Positions 17,036-25,369 are shown, counted from the stretch's first letter. The stretch is 64,000 nucleotides of DNA from Clostridia bacterium (GCA_910575245.1 CAJTEN010000011.1:62001-126000); one strand, 5' to 3'. Notes: a model not told the origin generated them from the letters alone. Program-made: numbers and translations.

Positions 17036-17283
17036 GTAACAGTTCAGCCTTCAATGTCATTAAGTTAAGTCTATACACAGCGTCTGATATGATAGGATTC
17101 TCCTGAGGACCATTGGAAAACGCCGGTACTTAATGAGGTTTTTCACGAATTTAGTACCGCTGCGTTTGGAACTGAGCGAAAGCGCGTTCTTAGGAGATTC
17201 CTATCATGTCAGACGCGTCCGGCTTAACTTAATGACATTGGTTCAGCCTTTCTGCTTCCCTGTTACGGAATCTGCCCGTTCCT
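17036..17283. repeat. Partial GTAACAGTTCAGCC repeat with inserted element
   Basis: The left end GTAACAGTTCAGCCTT is followed by a 189-bp element, after which the repeat resumes with GTTCAGCCTTTCTGCTTCCCTG. The right end of the repeat is not found, so it is truncated. Confidence 0.55.
17052..17240 (+). mobile_element. 189-bp inverted-repeat element, copy C
   Basis: It has perfect 18-base ends as in copy B. GTTCAGCCTT is duplicated directly on both sides (17042-17051, 17241-17250), a 10-base target duplication. Confidence 0.85.
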
Positions 17284-17412
17284 GTCATTTCATTTCTCTC
17301 TCCAGATATGCAGCTTAAAATATTTTCCATTTCCGTTAATCTTTTGTATGATGGAATCAGTTATTTATATTATAAAACGAAACCAAGCTGTTACGAAAGC
17401 AAAGGAAACCAG

Positions 17413-17943
17413 ATGACCGACAAAGAACTGATCCGGAAAGTCCATAACGGAGACAAGGAAGCATTGAACCTTATTATCGCCGCTTATTATGACGATATCT
17501 ACCGCTTCTGTCTGTACCTGACGGGACAGGAAACAGATTCCTACGATATCACACAGGATGTCTTCCTGCGTTTTATCAAATATATTGATTCCTATCAGCA
17601 CAGGAATCTGAAAGGGTATCTGCTGATCATCGCCCGTAATCTGTGCCGGGACTACTTTCACCGTAAGAGGGACACTGCCTGTATCGAGGACGCTGTCTGT
17701 CTGGGACAGGAGGACAAGCAGCTGACAGGTCTCGAGGATTCCCTTCTTTTGTTTCAGACTCTGCAGAAGCTTCCCGTAAAACAGCGGGAGATCATTATTA
17801 TGAGAATCTATGAAGAGCTTCCTTTTCATGAAATCGCCCGGATTACGGGATGTAACCTGTCAACAGTGAAGTCCAGATTCCGGTTAGGAGCCGGGCATCT
17901 GAGAAAACTGCTGGAAGAACCATTCGGAGGATATGATGTATAA
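17413..17943 (+). CDS. ECF-type RNA polymerase sigma factor
   Basis: A 176-residue alternative sigma factor. Region 2 is seen around residues 12-80 (YYDDIYRFCLYLTG, DITQDVFLRFIKYI, YLLIIARNLCRDYFH). Region 4 is seen around residues 115-165 (LPVKQREIIIMRIYEELPFHEIARITGCNLSTVKSR). ATG 17413 is chosen because AAGGAAA lies just upstream; the frame is open earlier without a good start. It overlaps the next gene, a membrane protein, by 8 bases, and an ABC ATPase and permease follow. The likely model is an envelope- or drug-responsive operon in which the sigma factor drives its own transporter. No classical zinc anti-sigma follows. Confidence 0.9.
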   Translation: MTDKELIRKVHNGDKEALNLIIAAYYDDIYRFCLYLTGQETDSYDITQDVFLRFIKYIDSYQHRNLKGYLLIIARNLCRDYFHRKRDTACIEDAVCLGQEDKQLTGLEDSLLLFQTLQKLPVKQREIIIMRIYEELPFHEIARITGCNLSTVKSRFRLGAGHLRKLLEEPFGGYDV

Positions 17944-18790
17944 GAAAAACAGAACGCACCTCAAAATCAACACTGCTATTTCCGTTCTACACATGCAAGG
18001 CGAATCCGCGTCCGCCACTGACGATCTGAAATCCAGGTTCACCGCCGCAGACAGACAGCTTCCGATTGATGAAAGGCGCAAATCAGAAACCCTGGCCCTA
18101 CTGTGCCGTGAGACACAATCCAGGGCAAACCGTCCCGTACAGAATAAAAGGCTCCTGTTACGCAATCTGCTCCGTTATACAGACAGAAGCCTTCCCGGCA
18201 TCCATATACTTTGCTGCACTGCCCTGCCGCTCCTGCTCCTTTATGCGGGAAACCGGGATTTCTTCGGGGAAAACGATGCCGCCGTCATGGTATTCCTGTC
18301 CATGGTCTTTCCCTGCTTCCTCACCTTTTTCTCTTACTTTGAACTCAGACAGCTCTGCCTTACCGGCATCGCTGAGCTTGGCAAGACCTGCTTCTTCCAT
18401 GCCGGTCAGCTTGCAGCGTTGACTATGGCCTTCTCCGGCATCCTGAATCTTATGGCGGTATCTGCCGGTATCTTTCTGGCAGGGCTGCAGTGGAAGATCC
18501 GGCTGCTGCAGCTTTGCCTATACGTACTGGTACCCTTTATCTTTATGCAGTGTCTCTGCCTCGGATGCATGCTCACGGAAACAGGACGAAGACACCCCTG
18601 GCTGAATGCAGCGCTTGGCCTGACCCTGCCCCTGTGTCTCTCAAGCCTCAGCCAGAGCCAGACAGCCTATACGGAAGCCGCGCTTCTGGTCTGGGCCGCG
18701 GCCCTGTTTACCGGCATCCTGATACTGGCTGCGGAAATCAGAATATTTTTTATAAAACTGGAAAAAGGAGATATCTTATGCACAGAGTAG
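17936..18790 (+). CDS. Multi-pass membrane protein of ECF-sigma/ABC operon
   Basis: A 284-residue protein with a soluble, basic N-terminal region of about 75 residues followed by about six hydrophobic segments (IHILCCTALPLLLLYAG onward). I do not recognise a named family. Its position directly after a sigma factor, with overlap, suggests it could act as the anti-sigma or sensor, or as a partner of the ABC transporter downstream. ATG 17936 is preferred over 17933 because GGAGG (17926-17930) is better spaced from it. It overlaps the following ATPase gene by 13 bases, so the four genes form a tight operon. Confidence 0.7.
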   Translation: MYKKNRTHLKINTAISVLHMQGESASATDDLKSRFTAADRQLPIDERRKSETLALLCRETQSRANRPVQNKRLLLRNLLRYTDRSLPGIHILCCTALPLLLLYAGNRDFFGENDAAVMVFLSMVFPCFLTFFSYFELRQLCLTGIAELGKTCFFHAGQLAALTMAFSGILNLMAVSAGIFLAGLQWKIRLLQLCLYVLVPFIFMQCLCLGCMLTETGRRHPWLNAALGLTLPLCLSSLSQSQTAYTEAALLVWAAALFTGILILAAEIRIFFIKLEKGDILCTE

Positions 18791-19653
18791 AATTGGCCGA
18801 TCTGAATAAAACCTTTAAGAACAAAGCTGCCGTTAAGGATGTCACCGTATGCCTGGAACACGGCGTATACGGCCTGCTGGGAGAAAACGGCGCCGGTAAA
18901 ACAACACTGATGAGGATGTTCTGCGGCATTCTGGAACCTACCTCCGGAAGTATCCTCTGTGACGGCATGCCGATCAGGCAGATGGGCGGGGATTACCATA
19001 TGCTCTTAGGTTATCTGCCTCAGGAGTTCGGCTATTATAAAGACTTCACTGCCCTGCGGTTCCTGAACTATATGGCTGCACTGAAAGCGCTTCCTGAGGA
19101 ATATGCCCGAAACAGAATAGAGGAACTGCTGGAACTGGTAGGCCTGCAGGCAGACCGAAAGAATAAACTGAAAACCTTTTCCGGCGGTATGATCAGGCGG
19201 ATCGGCATCGCCCAGGCTCTCTTAAACGATCCCGAAATTCTGGTTCTGGATGAACCCACCTCCGGCCTGGATCCCGGAGAGCGCGTCCGCTTCCGCAATA
19301 TTATCAGTTCTCTCGGCAAGAACCGGATTGTCCTGCTCTCCACCCATATCGTTTCGGATGTGGAATATATCGCCGACAATATCCTGTTGATGAAAGACGG
19401 CCGGCTGATCTATGCAGGCGACGCATCCCGGATGCTGGCGGAAGCGGAAGGCTGTGTCTGGAAGTGTCTCGTGCCGGAACCGGAGGTCCCGGCACTGGAA
19501 CAGCAATACATGATCAGCAATCTGCGTCCTCATGCTTCCCAGGTGGAACTGCGGGTCATCTCCCGGATAAAACCGGCTCCCAACGCCGAACCGGCGGAAG
19601 CTGCGCTGGAAGATGCGTATCTTTACTTACTAAATAAAATGGCTGAAGTATAA
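18778..19653 (+). CDS. ABC transporter ATP-binding protein
   Basis: A 291-residue ATPase subunit of an ABC-2 type transporter. Walker A GENGAGKTT lies near residue 37, the Q-loop at YLPQEFG, a signature FSGGM, Walker B ILVLDEPTSGLD, and the switch His in STHIVSD. The C-terminal 70 residues form an extra domain of the kind seen in multidrug or bacteriocin exporters. The start at 18778 is fixed by AAAAAGGAG eight bases upstream and lies inside the end of the membrane-protein gene. It works with the permease at 19691. Confidence 0.92.
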   Translation: MHRVELADLNKTFKNKAAVKDVTVCLEHGVYGLLGENGAGKTTLMRMFCGILEPTSGSILCDGMPIRQMGGDYHMLLGYLPQEFGYYKDFTALRFLNYMAALKALPEEYARNRIEELLELVGLQADRKNKLKTFSGGMIRRIGIAQALLNDPEILVLDEPTSGLDPGERVRFRNIISSLGKNRIVLLSTHIVSDVEYIADNILLMKDGRLIYAGDASRMLAEAEGCVWKCLVPEPEVPALEQQYMISNLRPHASQVELRVISRIKPAPNAEPAEAALEDAYLYLLNKMAEV

Positions 19654-19690
19654 AAAGACTCTTGTTATACAGAATTTGGAGGAAATGCAT

Positions 19691-20893
19691 ATGCGTCTAT
19701 ACAAAATGGAATTATATAAATTATGCCACAAGAAATCGTTTGTTGCAGGCCTTCTGTTCATACTGCTCATCGGCTGTTTTTTCTTCTATGAGGACGTTAA
19801 AGTACAACGGTGTGTGGTCAACGGTGTAGAATACACAGGCTTCCAGGCGATCAGGGCCAACCGGCAGATCACAGAAGAATTTCAGGGTGTCCTCACAGAT
19901 GATACAGTGGAGCAGATCATTGAGAAATACGGATTTCCCAGCGGTACTCCGGACGGCTATAACCGTCTGGACGGTAATTTCCTGAATACCTTTGTGATGG
20001 ACTATGCTTCCGATGGTTACAACAACGGCAGCGACGATTTCCGGATCGCAACGAAAACCATTCCTCTCGCAGACACAGATCTGGGACGCTCTTATGATGC
20101 TGCCGGAATGGAACCCAGGCTGGCCTACTATGACGGCTGGAAGGCTATGCTGGAGCAATTCGGTATTCTGATGCTCGGTGTAAGCATGCTGATTCTGTAT
20201 ATCGTCTCCATCGTTTTCTCGGAGGAGGAACAGACAGGCATGAAGCCTCTGCTGTTTACCACAAGGGAAGGCCCCCGCGCGGATACCCTGGCCAAACTGG
20301 CCGCGGCATTCAGCGTGTCTGCAGGCATATGGCTTCTGGCAGTCACTTTCTATCTGCTGCTCTACTGCACCACATACGGAACCGGAGGCTTAGGCTGTTT
20401 CTCCATGCTGCTCACCTACTGGCAACATGCCGCCATTCCTCTTCTGCAGCAGTCCGTCGGCGCTTATCTGACAGAAGTACTGCTCGTAAGTCTGCTCGCC
20501 GTACTGGAATTATGCGCCATCACAATCTGCGTCTCAGCCCGCTGCCACAGCTCCTTCCACGCCGTTGTGGCTGCCGGAATCTGCTATGCGATGCCATTTC
20601 TGGGATTCGCGCTCTCACAGCTTGGATGGGTGCTGCTGGCATTGTACTCCATGAAGCATCCCGCCGGCTCCGGACTGCTGGAATTAGGACGCGATCTTAT
20701 TCTTTTGTTCTGGGACCTGGTCTATTCCTCTCCCTGCTATCTTTTGATAGCAAAAGATGCTCTGATAGAGATAGGCCAAATTCCTAAATACGGGATATGG
20801 CATGTATCTATAACACTGACAATCGCGGCCCTGATGCTCCTGCTATGTACCACAGGCGCCTACCGGCGTTACAGAAGGCAGCAGAACATATAG
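19691..20893 (+). CDS. ABC-2 type permease
   Basis: A 400-residue membrane subunit partnering the ATPase upstream. One N-terminal membrane helix (SFVAGLLFILLIGCFFFYED) is followed by an extracytoplasmic loop of about 120 residues, then five or six further helices from about residue 155. This is the layout of ABC-2 permeases that export lipids, peptides or drugs. ATG 19691 is chosen because GGAGG (19678-19682) is well spaced; ATG 19685 is too close and TTG 19676 lies upstream of the site. The stop codon lies inside a strong hairpin. Confidence 0.85.
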   Translation: MRLYKMELYKLCHKKSFVAGLLFILLIGCFFFYEDVKVQRCVVNGVEYTGFQAIRANRQITEEFQGVLTDDTVEQIIEKYGFPSGTPDGYNRLDGNFLNTFVMDYASDGYNNGSDDFRIATKTIPLADTDLGRSYDAAGMEPRLAYYDGWKAMLEQFGILMLGVSMLILYIVSIVFSEEEQTGMKPLLFTTREGPRADTLAKLAAAFSVSAGIWLLAVTFYLLLYCTTYGTGGLGCFSMLLTYWQHAAIPLLQQSVGAYLTEVLLVSLLAVLELCAITICVSARCHSSFHAVVAAGICYAMPFLGFALSQLGWVLLALYSMKHPAGSGLLELGRDLILLFWDLVYSSPCYLLIAKDALIEIGQIPKYGIWHVSITLTIAALMLLLCTTGAYRRYRRQQNI

Positions 20894-20903
20894 TTCTGCT
20901 GCC
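20877..20903 (+). terminator. Hairpin overlapping the permease stop codon
   Basis: GGCAGCAGAAC (20877-20887) and GTTCTGCTGCC (20893-20903) form a perfect 11-bp stem with a 5-base loop; the TAG stop is at its tip. No clean T-run follows because the decayed mobile element begins at once. Confidence 0.5.
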
Positions 20904-20932
20904 CCTGTTGCTACTTGTCAAGGACGTATTCA

Positions 20933-20992
20933 TCATTTTTCATCACTTTTTCTCGGTTTGCTCTGTTTCCCATGCTCCACTTCGTTGCTGCT
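20933..20992 (-). pseudogene. TnpW C-terminal remnant
   Basis: The minus strand reads SNEVEHGKQSKPRKSDEK-stop, matching the TnpW tail LQYGKRGRPRKSDEK at 7345-7392. The sequence after the stop is identical to that after the intact gene for about 30 bases. Confidence 0.75.
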
Positions 20993-21095
20993 TATAGTTA
21001 ACGACATTAGAAATTTCGTTTTCGGACTTGCAGAAGCTGCCGTATATGACTCCTGCAAGAGCCGGAAACAGAAATTTGTTATGTCGTTTACTATA
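20993..21095. repeat. 103-bp palindromic element, copy 2
   Basis: Same length as copy 1 (8002-8104), with only a few differences, mostly in the loop-proximal arms. It begins TATAGTTAACGACATTAG and ends GTCGTTTACTATA. It lies between the Rpn and TnpW relics. Confidence 0.75.
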
Positions 21096-21293
21096 GATAC
21101 TGTTTTAAGATGTTCCTGTCTTTGCAAATACGGATTGTTTCTGTAACCGCCTGTTTTGTCATTCCATGTTCTTTTATCTGCTCGTTAAAAACTTTGCAAA
21201 AACTGTCAGAACATTGTCTATCGTTACAATATCCAGCGTGTCCTCTGTTGCCTCTGTATCTTCTGGGTGTAATGCTTTATACAGTTTCAATAC
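21096..21293 (-). pseudogene. Rpn nuclease remnant (two joined pieces)
   Basis: The minus strand encodes a piece matching LLKLYKTLHPEDTTATEDSL through the VLTDN region of the intact protein. It then jumps to FAKFLTSR/VFNEQTKQHG-like sequence and the TIRICKDRN segment. The nuclease core between them is gone. Confidence 0.75.
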
Positions 21294-21410
21294 TTTCCAC
21301 TGACAATCAGCAAGTCTAATCTGCCTTTGCGCTCCCTCACTTTTTCAATCATCTCCATGGCTTCATTCTTCACGCTGACCACTGTACTCTTAATCTTGGC
21401 ATACTGTGCA
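21294..21410 (-). pseudogene. MobA/MobL relaxase fragment
   Basis: The minus strand matches the relaxase region 5440-5580 (AQYAKIK...EMIEKVRERKGRLDL-IVSGK) with small internal deletions. The N-terminal nuclease domain and the rest of the C-terminus are lost. Confidence 0.75.
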
Positions 21411-21493
21411 CACCCCGTAAACGGGGTGAATACGTTACCCCGTCATTCTGTACCACCCTCGCTTTCATTTTCGGTATTGGGGAGAGTGGATTG
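21411..21493 (-). pseudogene. DUF3847 tail plus oriT-side hairpin
   Basis: The minus strand encodes the last residues of a DUF3847 protein (stop at 21443-21445), matching STLPNAENESEGGTE of the intact copy. The CACCCCGTTTACGGGGTG hairpin follows, as at 4281-4298. Confidence 0.75.
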
Positions 21494-21528
21494 TCTGTTA
21501 AGATAATCGCTACCCTAAGGTACATAAT

Positions 21529-22365
21529 TTATTCTCCCAATTGCTGTTTTCTGTATGAATTATCTTTTGTAGCATCAAATCCTACTGGCAAGTATTCTTC
21601 AGGTATCATACTTTCATAATCTATATCCATAAAATAATTACAAAAAATCAGTTCAACATATATAATACTATTTTTATCTGTTCCAAGCGCGTATACAAAT
21701 CCATAATAAGGATCTGCTTCCATTGCAAGCAGTTTATAGCCGTTCATAAAACTTTCAGAGCCATAATATCCTATATAATCTGTAGATGCATAATTATTAA
21801 GCCTCTTCACTTCTGTTTGATAATTATTCTCTTCATATTCTACAACGAGATAACTTAAATATTGCGCATCCCAAGGATTATAATATACCATCTTATAATC
21901 TGTAACCCGCATTTCATTTGTTATTTCCTCAGGAAAAATATCTTCATCCATTCCCCATTTCTCTGCATATTCCTTTCCGGCATTTTCACCAATATACCAT
22001 GAATAATGGCTTATATCTGTATCTTCAAGCACTTCAGCTTTTTCTCCATCCAATGCCAGAAAGGCAACCAACGCACCAACTGCTATAAGACGTATCATCA
22101 CTATCGTCATAACTACCAATGCCGTAATAACAGCTATTTTAATTCCCAGTCTTCTTTTTTTATTTTTTACATATTTCCGGAAACTTTCAGCAGGCTCTCT
22201 GCTGTATTGAATATGTGGTTTAGGCATATTCATTTCTTCATATACCTTTGTACATTGACTACATTCTTTCAAGTGTTCTTCTATCTCTATTTTACTTTTC
22301 TCACTAACAAGCTGCTCAACATATAATGGCAGCAAATCCTGTATAATATTACAATTTACTTTCAT
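21529..22365 (-). CDS. Anti-sigma factor with zf-HC2 domain
   Basis: A 278-residue membrane-anchored regulator that would hold the neighbouring sigma factor inactive. The zinc-binding anti-sigma motif is visible: Cys5, then His31-x3-Cys35-x2-Cys38 (HLKECSQC). One membrane segment spans about residues 75-100 (IAVITALVVMTIVMIRLIAVGALVAFL region), followed by a 175-residue extracellular domain of unknown fold. It overlaps the sigma gene by four bases. The pair is clearly more AT-rich than the surrounding chromosome and lies inside the decayed mobile element, so it was probably brought in as cargo. Confidence 0.88.
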   Translation of the reverse strand: MKVNCNIIQDLLPLYVEQLVSEKSKIEIEEHLKECSQCTKVYEEMNMPKPHIQYSREPAESFRKYVKNKKRRLGIKIAVITALVVMTIVMIRLIAVGALVAFLALDGEKAEVLEDTDISHYSWYIGENAGKEYAEKWGMDEDIFPEEITNEMRVTDYKMVYYNPWDAQYLSYLVVEYEENNYQTEVKRLNNYASTDYIGYYGSESFMNGYKLLAMEADPYYGFVYALGTDKNSIIYVELIFCNYFMDIDYESMIPEEYLPVGFDATKDNSYRKQQLGE

Positions 22366-22859
22366 GTAATCTCCTTTCCATTCTCCAATTTTTGCTGAAT
22401 CATCATTTTTGCCCTATGATATGTTACACAAGCCCAATGTTCTGATTTTTGAAAAAGTGATGCTATTTCTTTAAAGGACAATTCTCCGAAAATCCGCAAA
22501 GAAAAAATTTCCTTATATGGTTCTTTTAATTCATGCAAAATCTTATGTATTTGGATCGCTGTTTCCCTGTCTTCCAATATTTGCATAAATAGTTTTTCTT
22601 CCGCTTCATAATTTTCATACGTTTCACCATATGTCACATATTTTTGTTTCTTACGATATGTAAAATACAAATTTTTAGCAATAGAGCAAAGCCATACACG
22701 CATGTCTGAATCGCCTCTGAACATATGAATCGATTTTATTGCCCGATAAATCGTTTCCTGTGTCAGTTCTTCTGCCAACTGTTCATCTCTGGAAAGTCCT
22801 CTCAGGAAACGCAACACATCTTCATAGTATTTTTCAAACAAGATATCCGATTTGTCCAC
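22362..22859 (-). CDS. ECF-type RNA polymerase sigma factor (mobile-element cargo)
   Basis: A 165-residue sigma factor with region 2 (YYEDVLRFLRGLSRD, AEELTQETIYRAIKSI, VWLCSIAKNLYFTYRKK) and region 4 (LKEPYKEIFSLRIFGELSFKEIASLFQKSEHWACVTYHRAK). The start is GTG 22859, preceded by a strong AAAGGAGG. It overlaps the zf-HC2 anti-sigma by four bases, the usual arrangement for co-regulated pairs. It is AT-rich compared with the ECF gene at 17413. It sits between the recombinase relic and the DUF3847 relic, where the intact element carries its acetyltransferase. The genes it controls are not evident here. Confidence 0.92.
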   Translation of the reverse strand: MDKSDILFEKYYEDVLRFLRGLSRDEQLAEELTQETIYRAIKSIHMFRGDSDMRVWLCSIAKNLYFTYRKKQKYVTYGETYENYEAEEKLFMQILEDRETAIQIHKILHELKEPYKEIFSLRIFGELSFKEIASLFQKSEHWACVTYHRAKMMIQQKLENGKEIT

Positions 22860-23039
22860 TTTGTTTCCTCCTTTCGCTTATAAGACATTCGAACACGGAA
22901 AATATCACATATATTTTTCAATTTAGCAAAAAACATATTCTTTTTCTCAGTACACTATTTAACGGCCAAACTTTTTACATTATAACATGAACACTTGCTC
23001 TAAAGAATATAGTTTTATTTTCTGCGGTAATTAGCGCAT

Positions 23040-23220
23040 GAAAAAAGACTATAACGGTTACTGTCATAGCCTTTTCTGAATAAAAAATTTTATATTACTG
23101 TCTGCCTGCCCTCGGTATATTCGGCACTCCTGCATGGAAGTATACGCCTTTCCCGCTTCTTTCTTCCGCATTTTCTCCAGTTCTTCGGGTGTCGGCTCTT
23201 TCTCCGCCCATGTCATTCTC
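23040..23220 (-). pseudogene. Serine recombinase 3'-end remnant
   Basis: The minus strand matches the last part of the recombinase at 1-1858, with an internal deletion. EKEPTPEELEKMRKKEA is followed by the YFHAGVPNIPRAG-like ending, the stop, and the same terminator hairpin with six T. The rest of the gene is absent. Confidence 0.75.
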
Positions 23221-23253
23221 AGTACAAATGCTTCATGAAATGTAAGGCATCAG

Positions 23254-24495
23254 CTATTGCTCCAGTTCCTGAAACACCACATTGGTCTTAATGCTTTCTT
23301 CTCCGTTCCACATCTCCCGTTCCATGCCATCTTCAAGACCGGAAATCCCGTTCTCTTCGATTTCATACATCAGGCCGTCCCATGTATAGGTGATCGACCA
23401 CGCGCTCTGATCCTCCCTGGCAAAGAAAAATCCCACACTTAAGCCGGCTGATCCGTCCGGATAACTCAAATAATAGACGTATACCTTATCGTAGGTCTCC
23501 CCCACCGTGCGCTCCATGCATTCTGTTGCCTGCGCCTGTAATGCCGGAATCCTGCTTTTCGCTTCTTCCAGTTCCACAGACTGTGCATGAATGAACTCGC
23601 CGGAATGAGCCGCCCATGTCATTTGTCCGTCCTGCGCATCGATATAGAAATAATAGTATTGATGGGTGATGATGTTCGACCAGTTCACACAGTAAACTGC
23701 CTCCCGCAGCCCTCTCATCTCGTCCGGCTCATCGTAATAGGAATTCCGCTCAAACCCGTCCTCTGTCACACCGAAGATTTCGTATAGCTTCCGTGTGGCG
23801 ATCTCTATAGCCTGCTGCTCTGTGATACCGCCGCTCTCTACATTCCTGGCGATCTCTGCCTTCTCCTGCTCTTCCTGTGCCGCAATCTCCTCGGCATGTT
23901 CTCTGGCATAATCCTCCTCGAAGGCATAATCCCGCTTCGTTATGAAATCAATGATCTGGAGCAGTTCTTCATCCGTCAGCTCACGGTCCGGCAGACAGAA
24001 GGTAGAAGTGGGTTTCAGGAAACAGAGCTCATAGGAAGCCGCCTCTTCCTCACTTTCCACCTGTGTGACCGCCTCCCGTGGGAAGGTTCCCGCCTGGTAT
24101 TGGCTCGCCAGCTCCTGATATCTTTCCTTCTCACTCTCTGTATATGCCCTGGTATAACCGTCGGCTTCCACCTCCTGTTCCTTGAGTGTTTCCACGTATG
24201 TTTCCTTTTCTTCCTGCGGCATCTCCTCCATCCGCTCCTTCACAAGGGAATTGACGAGGGCTCTTACCGGAACCGCCGCCACTCCGATCACCGCAACGAC
24301 CAGTGCCGCTGCCGCCAGATTCTTCATAATTCTGCTTTTCTTCCTATTCTGCATGATTTTCCCACTGCCCTCCTGCTCCGTTTGTCTTCCGTCTGGCTGC
24401 TGCGTCCTTCTCGTTACATTCTCTATAACTGCTCTGCGCATATCTTCCTTCATTCTGATCCCGTTCACGGAATCTCTCAGTTCTTCTACTCCCAC
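23254..24495 (-). CDS. Sigma-associated membrane protein with PepSY-like repeat
   Basis: A 413-residue protein lying downstream of a sigma factor, in the position of an anti-sigma. An N-terminal cytoplasmic part of about 55 residues is followed by one membrane segment (LAAAALVVAVIGVAAVPV) and a large extracellular domain. That domain has Glu-rich helices and a PepSY-like stretch (GGITEQQAIEIATRKLYEIFGV near residue 225). There is no zinc motif. It probably senses an envelope signal and restrains the sigma factor, but this is inferred from position. The start is GTG 24495, eight bases after AAAGGAG. Its stop lies about 30 bases from the recombinase relic. Confidence 0.75.
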   Translation of the reverse strand: MGVEELRDSVNGIRMKEDMRRAVIENVTRRTQQPDGRQTEQEGSGKIMQNRKKSRIMKNLAAAALVVAVIGVAAVPVRALVNSLVKERMEEMPQEEKETYVETLKEQEVEADGYTRAYTESEKERYQELASQYQAGTFPREAVTQVESEEEAASYELCFLKPTSTFCLPDRELTDEELLQIIDFITKRDYAFEEDYAREHAEEIAAQEEQEKAEIARNVESGGITEQQAIEIATRKLYEIFGVTEDGFERNSYYDEPDEMRGLREAVYCVNWSNIITHQYYYFYIDAQDGQMTWAAHSGEFIHAQSVELEEAKSRIPALQAQATECMERTVGETYDKVYVYYLSYPDGSAGLSVGFFFAREDQSAWSITYTWDGLMYEIEENGISGLEDGMEREMWNGEESIKTNVVFQELEQ

Positions 24496-24607
24496 AACAT
24501 CCGCTCCTTTCTGTCCGGCAGGCTGCCTGCCCTCGTCCGTCTGCCCTGCATCTTACCTGTCACATATGTCCGGCGTACCGCCTGCAAATCTGTTGCAAAA
24601 TACCGCA

Positions 24608-25078
24608 TCACACAGAGCACACTTTCTCGTTACCCAGGGAAAGTCTCAGACATTCCCTCCCCCTCTGCATCCGTTTCTTTACCGCATTCTGGGTAATCCC
24701 CAGCATCTGCGCGATTTCAAACGTCTTGTATCCTTCGATATAATGCAGATAGATCACCGTCTTCAACTTCTCAGGCAGATTCATCAGTTCTGCCAGCACC
24801 TCACTCTGTTCCGGAAATTCACAGTACTGTTCCACATCCTCCAGCTGCACGGATGGATGCCGCATCCTGCTTCTGTGCGTATCCCTGCATCTGTTGGCCG
24901 CAACCTTGATCAGCCACGCCTTCTCATGCTCCCTGTCCCGGAACCCGGCTCCATGCTCCATGTATCTGCAGAAAGTATCCTGTACCGCATCCTGTGCATC
25001 CTGTTCGTTACACAGCATGACAATGCAGATCCTGTAAAGCATATCCCCGTATTCTCCAATAACCTCTTCTACCGTCAA
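24608..25078 (-). CDS. Sigma-70 family RNA polymerase sigma factor
   Basis: A 157-residue ECF-type sigma factor. Region 2 is seen as YGDMLYRICIVMLCNEQDAQDAVQDTF and region 4 as LPEKLKTVIYLHYIEGYKTFEIAQMLGITQNAVKKRMQRGR. The frame is open up to 25216. TTG 25078 (LTVEEVIGEYG) is preferred because a near-perfect AGGAGGTGA lies ten bases before it and the resulting length fits the family. The membrane protein at 23254-24495 follows and is its probable regulator. Confidence 0.88.
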   Translation of the reverse strand: MTVEEVIGEYGDMLYRICIVMLCNEQDAQDAVQDTFCRYMEHGAGFRDREHEKAWLIKVAANRCRDTHRSRMRHPSVQLEDVEQYCEFPEQSEVLAELMNLPEKLKTVIYLHYIEGYKTFEIAQMLGITQNAVKKRMQRGRECLRLSLGNEKVCSV

Positions 25079-25229
25079 CCGTCTGTCACCTCCTGTTGCT
25101 CCTATGTATTGCATATTCCTGTTACTGTACTTCATATAGAACACGCATCCGACTCCCGAATGGTGCCATGTCATTACACAAATTTTTATATTTCCTGTTA
25201 CTTTAGTTTGTATCAATTACAAAAAAATC

Positions 25230-25258
25230 TTGCATGTTTCTCCTGCTTATGCTATAAT
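25230..25258 (+). promoter_or_regulatory. Promoter of tRNA-Trp
   Basis: TTGCAT (25230-25235) and a perfect TATAAT (25253-25258) are spaced by 17 bases, about 40 bases upstream of the tRNA. Confidence 0.75.
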
Positions 25259-25298
25259 ATGACTCAGCGGTTTGAGAGAATCACAAACTGCGGTACAT

Positions 25299-25369
25299 AG
25301 GGGCATAGTTCAAAGGTAGAACAGTGGTCTCCAAAACCATCGATGTGGGTTCGATTCCTACTGCCCCTG
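25299..25369 (+). tRNA. trnW: tRNA-Trp (anticodon CCA)
   Basis: A 71-base cloverleaf. The acceptor AGGGGCA (25299-25305) pairs with TGCCCCT (25362-25368), with discriminator G at 25369. The D stem is GTTC/GAAC. The anticodon stem GTGGT/ACCAT carries loop CTCCAAA with CCA at 25331-25333. The T arm contains GGGTTCGATTCCT. CCA is not encoded at the 3' end. Confidence 0.95.

Larger units (their letters stand above)
20905..23220 (-). mobile_element. Decayed second copy of the recombinase-MobL-TnpW element
   Basis: Read on the minus strand, this region has the same order as the element at 1-7422. It runs: recombinase tail and its terminator, cargo, DUF3847 tail, the CACCCCGT hairpin, part of the relaxase, two pieces of the Rpn gene, then the TnpW tail ending GTAGCAACAGG. 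Most backbone genes are internally deleted. The cargo is an intact AT-rich ECF sigma/anti-sigma pair instead of the acetyltransferase. A 103-bp palindromic element sits between the Rpn and TnpW pieces. Confidence 0.8.

Noticed and set aside
15963..17078. 371-codon minus-strand frame opposite the GH42 remnant
   Set aside because: The plus-strand frame matches GH42 over its whole length, whereas the minus frame has no recognisable domain. It is an antisense artefact of GC-rich third positions.
20933..21127. 64-codon minus-strand ORF as an intact small gene
   Set aside because: It combines the TnpW tail with sequence of the 103-bp palindromic element, so it is an accidental join.
25299..25369. 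tRNA-Trp as integration site of a neighbouring element
   Set aside because: No duplicate of the tRNA 3' end was noticed at the edges of the nearby elements.
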